DNA from: a virus
Reading direction: 5' to 3' (one strand)
DNA: 25,496 nt
IMG/VR virus record: IMGVR_UViG_3300037961_005010
Coordinates: 95,588-121,083 of that record
Below are positions 22,000 to 25,496 of this stretch, piece after piece; the first letter of the stretch is position 1, and each line of letters begins with the position of its first letter. A model generated the notes under the pieces. It saw only the letters and a program-made list of their open reading frames with translations, searched no databases and had not been told where the DNA came from. The position numbers and the translations under genes were made by a program.

Positions 22000-22283
22000 T
22001 GATTTTAAACGTAACAGAAACTGCTAAACAATACTTAGCTAAAGTTGGAGAACCTAACGTGTCTCTTTCAGTCAAAGGTGGTGGCTGTTCCGGCTTTCAA
22101 TATGAATGGGGAACAACTGATAAAGAACCTACTGTGGAAAATTTATGGCTAGATCCAATGGCAGAAATGTTCGTCTTTGGATGTACAATAGATTATGTAG
22201 AAGAACTTGGCGGTTCTTTTTTGAAAGTAATAAACCCTAACGCTAAAGCACAATGTGGCTGCGGCGAGAGTTTTGGAGTTTAA
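21999..22283 (+). CDS. A-type Fe-S cluster carrier (IscA/ErpA/HesB-like)
   Basis: 94 residues. The three cluster-binding cysteines are present: C30 in VKGGGCSGFQYEW and C86/C88 in NAKAQCGCGESFGV. ILNVTETAKQYLAKV and DYVEELGGSFLKVINPN complete the HesB-like fold. It delivers Fe-S clusters to apo-enzymes. The two radical SAM/SPASM pairs in this genome need such clusters, so the phage may carry it to mature its own enzymes during infection. The ATG overlaps the hydrolase stop. Family very confident; client proteins inferred. Confidence 0.93.
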   Translation: MILNVTETAKQYLAKVGEPNVSLSVKGGGCSGFQYEWGTTDKEPTVENLWLDPMAEMFVFGCTIDYVEELGGSFLKVINPNAKAQCGCGESFGV

Positions 22284-22307
22284 GTTTATTTTATAATGGA
22301 GAAGAAA

Positions 22308-22946
22308 ATGATTAGTAAAAACTTAACTGAAATACCTAGTACAGGAACTTACAGCGATAAAGAACATAAACCTGTAACAGCAATAGAATTTGAATCGTGG
22401 ATAGAAGATAATAATATAATTGGCTATGTTACAACGAACAGTGCTAATCCAGGTTTTTATGAATCTTCAGAAAATTTAAGTCCTTCAGATATTCATCAAG
22501 AGCTTTATACTTTAAAGTTAAAAGTTGGTGCAACTGAACCAAATAGCTTTACTAGAGGCGAAAAAGCTCGCCGCAATAAATTTATTAAAACTCCACGATT
22601 GAGAGCTAATACAGATTATATTGTTATGTTCAAAACAAAAGAGAATGAAATGAATAGTGATTATAAAAACGAAGAAATAAAATATAAATTTGACGAAGAT
22701 TTATATGTAGAAGAGTTAAATGAATATGTAAATTCAACTTATTCTAGTCATTACTCTAAAGATAAATTTCAAGCAACTGAATTTATAATGGACGGCGGTC
22801 ACGGTACAGGTTTCTGTATTGGTAATGTCTTAAAGTACGCTCAGCGTTACGGAAAGAAAGGTACTGCAGCAGATGCTCGAAAAGACTTAATGAAAGTGTT
22901 ACATTATGCTTTAATGCAGCTCTACGTACATGACAATGAGCTGTGA
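22308..22946 (+). CDS. DUF3310-like protein with N-terminal extension
   Basis: 212 residues. The C-terminal 75 residues, with HYSKDKFQATEFIMD, GFCIGNVLKYAQRYGKKGTAADARKDLMKVLHYALMQL, match the DUF3310 pattern 'HY ... F-x-x-GN-x-x-KY-x-x-R-x-x-K ... D-x-x-K-x-x-x-Y'. Such proteins are often annotated as phage nucleotide kinases without proof. The N-terminal 130 residues are not recognised and lean on polar and charged residues. ATG 22308 is chosen since GGAG lies at 22298-22301; ATG 22296 would have none. The stop lies inside a perfect 20-bp palindrome. Confidence 0.72.
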   Translation: MISKNLTEIPSTGTYSDKEHKPVTAIEFESWIEDNNIIGYVTTNSANPGFYESSENLSPSDIHQELYTLKLKVGATEPNSFTRGEKARRNKFIKTPRLRANTDYIVMFKTKENEMNSDYKNEEIKYKFDEDLYVEELNEYVNSTYSSHYSKDKFQATEFIMDGGHGTGFCIGNVLKYAQRYGKKGTAADARKDLMKVLHYALMQLYVHDNEL

Positions 22947-22960
22947 TAAATTTATCACAG
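22941..22960 (+). terminator. Perfect 20-bp palindrome at gene end, possible terminator
   Basis: CTGTGATAAATTTATCACAG is a perfect inverted repeat that contains the stop codon of the DUF3310-like gene. As RNA it can fold into an 8-bp stem with a 4-nt loop, but the following bases are not a strong U-tract (CAGCAGTTTATT). It could be a weak terminator, an mRNA 3'-end stabiliser or a protein-binding site just upstream of the tmRNA promoter. Confidence 0.45.
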
Positions 22961-22983
22961 CAGCAGTTTATTAAAATAGGGGG

Positions 22984-23012
22984 TTTACTTTTTAAATCAA
23001 TTATGGTTAAAT
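22984..23012 (+). promoter_or_regulatory. sigma70-like promoter of the tmRNA (TTTACT-N17-TTAAAT)
   Basis: TTTACT at 22984-22989 and TTAAAT at 23007-23012, 17-nt spacer ending in TATGG as in the other promoters of this set. The predicted start near 23019 coincides with the 5' edge of the tmRNA acceptor piece, so its 5' end may need no processing. The -10 element is the weakest of the six. Confidence 0.68.
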
Positions 23013-23018
23013 ATACTC

Positions 23019-23071
23019 GTAGATGTTAGAGGGTATACAGGACCGCGGGGCGGTACCGCGCAGCTCCACCA
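23019..23071 (+). ncRNA. ssrA: tmRNA acceptor piece (circularly permuted two-piece tmRNA)
   Basis: It ends in CAGCTCC-A-CCA (23061-23071), the 3' half of a tmRNA acceptor stem with encoded CCA. It pairs over 7 positions (one G-U) with GGGGCTG at 23131-23137, the start of the coding piece located downstream. That order is the hallmark of permuted tmRNA. T arm: CGCGG (23044-23048), 7-nt loop GGCGGTA, CCGCG (23056-23060), a perfect 5-bp stem, although the loop is not the standard TTCRANN. GTAGA (23019-23023) and ATAC (23035-23038) can pair with TCTAC and GTAT of the coding piece, forming the P2 helix. The exact 5' end is inferred. Confidence 0.88.
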
Positions 23072-23130
23072 TAAACACACTGGGAGAAAATTACTTCTCC
23101 GTCACCGAAAGTTTAACAGTGTGTTTTTAT
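23072..23130 (+). other. Intervening segment removed from pre-tmRNA
   Basis: The 59-nt segment between the acceptor 3' CCA and the coding 5' GGGG. AAACACACTG (23073-23082) pairs perfectly with CAGTGTGTTT (23117-23126), and inside it GGAGAA (23083-23088) pairs with TTCTCC (23095-23100). The long stem would bring the two processing sites together, continuing the acceptor stem, so RNase P and 3' nucleases can release both pieces. Confidence 0.78.
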
Positions 23131-23267
23131 GGGGCTGAATTAGGATCGACTGGTATTTGAGTCTACAAAACACAAATGCAAACGATAATTTTGCACCATC
23201 TGACTATGCTCTAGCAGCATAACACAGGGGGCATGCGGCTTGCCTAGCAACAGAAAAGTCGCACCAT
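23131..23267 (+). ncRNA. ssrA: tmRNA coding piece with proteolysis tag ANDNFAPSDYALAA
   Basis: It begins GGGGCTGAATTAGGATCGAC, the conserved acceptor strand and D-loop (the universal form is GGGGCTGATTCTGGATTCGAC). The resume codon GCA is at 23178-23180 and the tag reads ANDNFAPSDYALAA to TAA at 23220-23222, with the ALAA ending recognised by ClpXP. After the stop an H-type pseudoknot is possible: stem GGCA (23230-23233)/TGCC (23241-23244), with loop TGCGGCT (23234-23240) pairing to AGTCGCA (23257-23263). Only 11 nt lie between the P2 strand (TCTAC, 23162-23166) and the resume codon, so the usual first pseudoknot is absent. The 3' end is approximate. Confidence 0.92.
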
Positions 23268-23292
23268 AATCTAAATTTAAAAGGGACAAGAA

Positions 23293-23655
23293 ATGAAACT
23301 TGCAGCAATATTCACAGCAGCATTATTAGCAGCTACAAGTGGTTCAGCAATGGACATCGATGTAGCAGGCCAAACAGTATCAATTGGCGGTGAAGTAGAC
23401 ACAAACTACACAACAGGAACAGAATTATGGGCCGTTGAGTTTACACCATCTGCAGGTGTAGACGCTTGGGGATTCTCATTTGAGGCTTCAACAACAGTTG
23501 ACGTTTTAAAATTAAATGAAGGTGACATTTTCACAGGCGTAGATCTTGAAGCCGGTTATCAGTTGATAGACGGATTAAAAGCATACGGTGAGATCAGCAC
23601 AGACGCTGATTGGGAATTTGGAGATGCAACAGTAGGTGTATCATTCTCTTTCTAA
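23293..23655 (+). CDS. Exported mini beta-barrel-like protein
   Basis: 120 residues. Clear signal peptide (MKLAAIFTAALLAATSGSA, cut near 19-20). The mature part is made of alternating strands (VSIGGEVDTNYTTG, LWAVEFTPSAG, WGFSFEASTTV, TGVDLEAGYQLI, LKAYGEISTD, ATVGVSFSF) and ends in Phe, as outer-membrane barrels do. With about 100 mature residues it would form about eight strands at most. It could remodel the host outer membrane or act as a superinfection-exclusion protein; that is inference. AAGGGAC precedes the ATG. It lies 26 nt after the tmRNA without a terminator between them, so it is probably co-transcribed. Confidence 0.75.
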   Translation: MKLAAIFTAALLAATSGSAMDIDVAGQTVSIGGEVDTNYTTGTELWAVEFTPSAGVDAWGFSFEASTTVDVLKLNEGDIFTGVDLEAGYQLIDGLKAYGEISTDADWEFGDATVGVSFSF

Positions 23656-23660
23656 TCACC

Positions 23661-23668
23661 TATAAATA
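23661..23668 (+). promoter_or_regulatory. T4-late-type promoter TATAAATA
   Basis: TATAAATACTAT matches the T4 late promoter consensus over 12 bases. Predicted start near 23674. A terminator hairpin follows only about 23 nt later. Confidence 0.75.
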
Positions 23669-23696
23669 CTATCGGGTCGCTACGTAATAAGCGCGC

Positions 23697-23728
23697 GGGG
23701 AGCCACGGTTAGCTCCTCTTTTTATTTT
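23697..23728 (+). terminator. Rho-independent terminator
   Basis: GGGGAGC (23697-23703) pairs with GCTCCTC (23712-23718) in a 7-bp stem with one G-U and an 8-nt loop, directly followed by TTTTTATTTT. It is the best terminator in the window and closes the tmRNA/mini-barrel unit. Confidence 0.85.
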
Positions 23729-23742
23729 GAAAGGAAACCAAT

Positions 23743-23985
23743 ATGGATATGATTTTTACAGCAGGTTTTTTAATGTGTATAAAAAACGTCCCTCACAGTT
23801 ATCAAACTTGCGAAATTATGAGGGCACCAGCAAAATTTACAAATGAGAAAAGATGTTGGGAAGTGCTAAATACACAACTTCAAATACTAGCTACTGATCC
23901 GAGAGTAATGTATACGTATGAACCTGTTAATGCTAAGTGTACACAGTGGATACCACAAAAAAAAGAAACTAAAGAATCTTTCTAA
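23743..23985 (+). CDS. Small Cys-containing exported or membrane protein
   Basis: 80 residues. Begins with MDMIFTAGFLMCIKN, a short hydrophobic start, with further Cys at 'YQTCEIM', 'KRCWEVL' and 'NAKCTQW'. The 'K-x-C ... C' layout and length resemble the products at 6540 and 20867. AAAGGA at 23730-23735 is a good ribosome binding site. It lies directly after the terminator, so expression depends on read-through or antitermination from the late promoter at 23661, or on the hairpin acting as an attenuator. Function unknown. Confidence 0.65.
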   Translation: MDMIFTAGFLMCIKNVPHSYQTCEIMRAPAKFTNEKRCWEVLNTQLQILATDPRVMYTYEPVNAKCTQWIPQKKETKESF

Positions 23986-23993
23986 TATAAATA
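23986..23993 (+). promoter_or_regulatory. T4-late-type promoter TATAAATA
   Basis: TATAAATA followed by GATTAG, at the stop of the preceding gene. Predicted start near 23999, about 26 nt before the next ATG (24025), leaving room for the TGGAG ribosome binding site at 24014-24018. Confidence 0.7.
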
Positions 23994-24024
23994 GATTAGT
24001 ATATTATTTTAAATGGAGTATACT

Positions 24025-24594
24025 ATGTTAAGAAAGCTAGGATTTCTAGCAACGTTGATTCTTATTTCTAATGTTGCTATATCTCAAGAAGCCGCTGAAG
24101 ATGTAATAAAAACAGACAATATTAACACTTCTACAGTTGATAGTACGAGCACATCTACTACAACTGTTAAGTCACCACCACCTTCCGCCATTGCACCATC
24201 AATTAATTCTGCTAACTCAGATCTGTGTACAGTTGGAGTTTCTGGTGCAGTGCAAACACAGATTCTAGGTATTTCAGCTGGTAAAACAGTAAGAGATATG
24301 AATTGCGAAAAACTAAAAAATGCAAAGACCTTATATGATATGGGTATGAAAGTAGCTGCCGTTTCTGTTATGTGTCAAGATCCTCGTGTATTTGATGCTA
24401 TGATGGATGCAGGTACACCTTGTCCTTATGAAGGAATGATAGGAGACGCAGCTAAAGCTGCTTGGTTGGCAGATAGTGAACGTCAGCCTGTAGAACCAGA
24501 AAAAAATATTATTAGGGATTTAAATGACGAACAAAAGTCGACTTTATTGGGCGGCGGCGTTGTGGGTAGCCTCTTACTCTTATTGCTACTCTGA
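24025..24594 (+). CDS. Exported protein with C-terminal membrane segment
   Basis: 189 residues. Signal peptide MLRKLGFLATLILISNVAIS, a Ser/Thr-rich linker (about 25-60), then a compact Cys-containing domain: LCTVGVSGAVQTQILGISAGK, MNCEKLKNAKTLYDMGMKVAAVSVMCQDP, GTPCPYEG (four Cys). The end, LLGGGVVGSLLLLLLL, is a membrane anchor. I have an impression of similar proteins in marine T4-like phages, but know no function. ATG 24025 is preferred over ATG 24013 because TGGAG lies just upstream. The last 71 nt also encode the start of the next protein. It is preceded by a late promoter, so it is likely a late, envelope-directed or virion product. Confidence 0.78.
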   Translation: MLRKLGFLATLILISNVAISQEAAEDVIKTDNINTSTVDSTSTSTTTVKSPPPSAIAPSINSANSDLCTVGVSGAVQTQILGISAGKTVRDMNCEKLKNAKTLYDMGMKVAAVSVMCQDPRVFDAMMDAGTPCPYEGMIGDAAKAAWLADSERQPVEPEKNIIRDLNDEQKSTLLGGGVVGSLLLLLLL

Positions 24595-25432
24595 TACAAC
24601 TTACGCGTCGACAAATAATGCTGCTCGAGAAGGACTTTCTTGGGCTATGAAAAATATATTACCTGATTTTTCTCAGCCATTTATGACTGTCGAAATTAAT
24701 GGTTTATATTATAGATATACAATGGTAAAAGAACAAGAAGCAGATGCAACTGTAACTTTATCACATGATGATTTAGCCAATCCTGGTGAAAAAATATTTG
24801 AGCATACAGATGATTGGAGTGATCAGTACGGTGGTACAATACAGAAGTTTTTTAGGTTTGGATATACTAATGCAAACCGATGGGATGATGGTAAATTAGA
24901 GATTGAAGGTGAAGGATCTATAGAAGATCCGTTTGTAATATATAATTATAAAATGGTCATTGATGAGACATTGGAAAAGTGTTATTTAACACCTCTTGCA
25001 GATCCAATATGTCCTGGTTATGAAGATGCTTTAACAGAATATATTTCTAATCTTGAAGCACCTGAAGTCGATGATCCTTTTTATGATGAATGGGTTCAAG
25101 CTAATCTTGCAGAAGAAGCTGAGAAGCCAAAAGAAGAAGAAGAAATTGAAGTTGAAGAAGAGGAAAGAGAAGAAGAAAGCCTGGAGGAACAACTAGGAGC
25201 TGACAACAATTTGGAAGCCATGGTTGATACAAGTGAGCAGGCCTCGATACTTGCAGAATTAGCGCAAGTACCAAAACTCAACAAATATTATGCTACATCA
25301 ATACAGGGTGGTGTGTATGAGGAAACACTTACATTACCAAGTACAGATTATCCTGATAATAGACGAGCGTTGAGAAACTTAGCATCAGATGCTAATCACA
25401 GAACTATGGTTCGCTCACAGTATGAACGATAA
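24524..25432 (+). CDS. Exported acidic protein
   Basis: 302 residues. Signal peptide about 1-28 (hydrophobic WAAALWVASYSYCYS), a beta-rich domain (about 45-170), then a long Glu-rich stretch (about 190-225) likely to be a charged helix, and a C-terminal domain. ATG 24524 has AGGG about 7 nt upstream and lies inside the previous gene with a 71-nt overlap. The overlap encodes a membrane anchor in one frame and a signal peptide in the other. No family recognised. Probably envelope-associated and late-expressed with its neighbour. Confidence 0.75.
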   Translation: MTNKSRLYWAAALWVASYSYCYSDTTYASTNNAAREGLSWAMKNILPDFSQPFMTVEINGLYYRYTMVKEQEADATVTLSHDDLANPGEKIFEHTDDWSDQYGGTIQKFFRFGYTNANRWDDGKLEIEGEGSIEDPFVIYNYKMVIDETLEKCYLTPLADPICPGYEDALTEYISNLEAPEVDDPFYDEWVQANLAEEAEKPKEEEEIEVEEEEREEESLEEQLGADNNLEAMVDTSEQASILAELAQVPKLNKYYATSIQGGVYEETLTLPSTDYPDNRRALRNLASDANHRTMVRSQYER

Positions 25433-25443
25433 TGGAGAAAAAA

Positions 25444-25496
25444 ATGTTCAGAACTATTTTAACCCTTGGAGCAATTGGACTTGCAACTACTAGTGC
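25444..25496 (+). CDS. Start of an exported protein (3' end outside window)
   Basis: Only 17 complete codons are visible: MFRTILTLGAIGLATTS, the beginning of a signal peptide. TGGAG at 25433-25437 is well placed before the ATG. It continues the run of exported proteins begun at 23293. Function cannot be inferred from this fragment. Confidence 0.7.
   Translation, partial: MFRTILTLGAIGLATTS

Noticed and set aside
22941-22960. CRP- or FNR-type regulator site in the palindrome
   Set aside because: TGTGA and TCACA are 8 nt apart rather than the 6 of CRP sites, and it lies over a stop codon; a terminator-like or unknown role is equally possible.
1-25496. CRISPR array, insertion sequences, tRNA genes
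   Set aside because: No regularly spaced repeats, transposase or terminal inverted repeats, and no tRNA cloverleaf other than the tRNA-like part of the tmRNA were seen on reading through; intergenic space is too small elsewhere.

Overview
This window looks like part of a large, AT-rich, T4-like myovirus genome. All genes are on the plus strand and are tightly packed, mostly with ATGA/TAATG-type overlaps. It carries the T4 core genes gp43 (DNA polymerase), gp42 (dCMP hydroxymethylase), an a-gt-type alpha-glycosyltransferase, UvsX and gp41. T4-late-type TATAAATA promoters are also present. The host is probably a marine alphaproteobacterium: low G+C, small marine-phage-type proteins and, above all, a circularly permuted two-piece tmRNA of the alphaproteobacterial kind. 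A SAR11-type host is plausible but is inference.

Layout. 1-4510: 3' part of DNA polymerase, a phosphomannomutase-like HAD protein, a MazG-like NTP pyrophosphatase, an archaeo-eukaryotic-type primase, and a nucleotidyltransferase/mannose-6-phosphate isomerase fusion. 4514-12716, starting at its own sigma70-like promoter: an Nmad1-like protein, an AbrB-like protein, an APS-kinase-like P-loop protein, a second nucleotidyltransferase, four tiny proteins (three with hydrophobic segments), ATP-type PEP carboxykinase, KdsA (KDO-8-P synthase), a cupin, a third nucleotidyltransferase, dCMP hydroxymethylase, dCMP deaminase, and two tandem radical-SAM/SPASM-like gene pairs. 12717-17311, also starting at its own promoter: a UDG-like protein, the alpha-glycosyltransferase, a UDP-glucuronate-epimerase-like protein, a UDP-glucose-dehydrogenase-like protein, and a cytosine-C5 methyltransferase. 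17312-21455: UvsX, a small protein, gp41, a 36-residue very basic peptide, ThyX and three small proteins. 21474-22946: a SleB-type cell-wall hydrolase, an A-type Fe-S carrier and a DUF3310-like protein. 22984-23290: the permuted tmRNA. 23293-25496: a run of exported proteins, including a mini beta-barrel candidate, with late promoters and a terminator.

How the genes fit together. gp42 and dCMP deaminase reshape the deoxycytidine pool, so hydroxymethylcytosine DNA is expected. The a-gt homologue would glycosylate it. It sits in one operon with two UDP-sugar-remodelling enzymes, so the sugar may be a uronic acid rather than glucose. DNA polymerase, the glycosyltransferase and the C5-methyltransferase all end in nearly the same peptide (LE-x-FF), which resembles a sliding-clamp-binding tail. 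That suggests DNA modification is tethered to the replisome. A separate sugar branch couples PEP carboxykinase (PEP supply) to KdsA (PEP consumption), and another set of genes could activate mannose. The strongest candidates for something not yet described are the minimal phage tmRNA, the clamp-tailed modification operon, the PEPCK-KdsA pair and the split radical-SAM/SPASM duplication.
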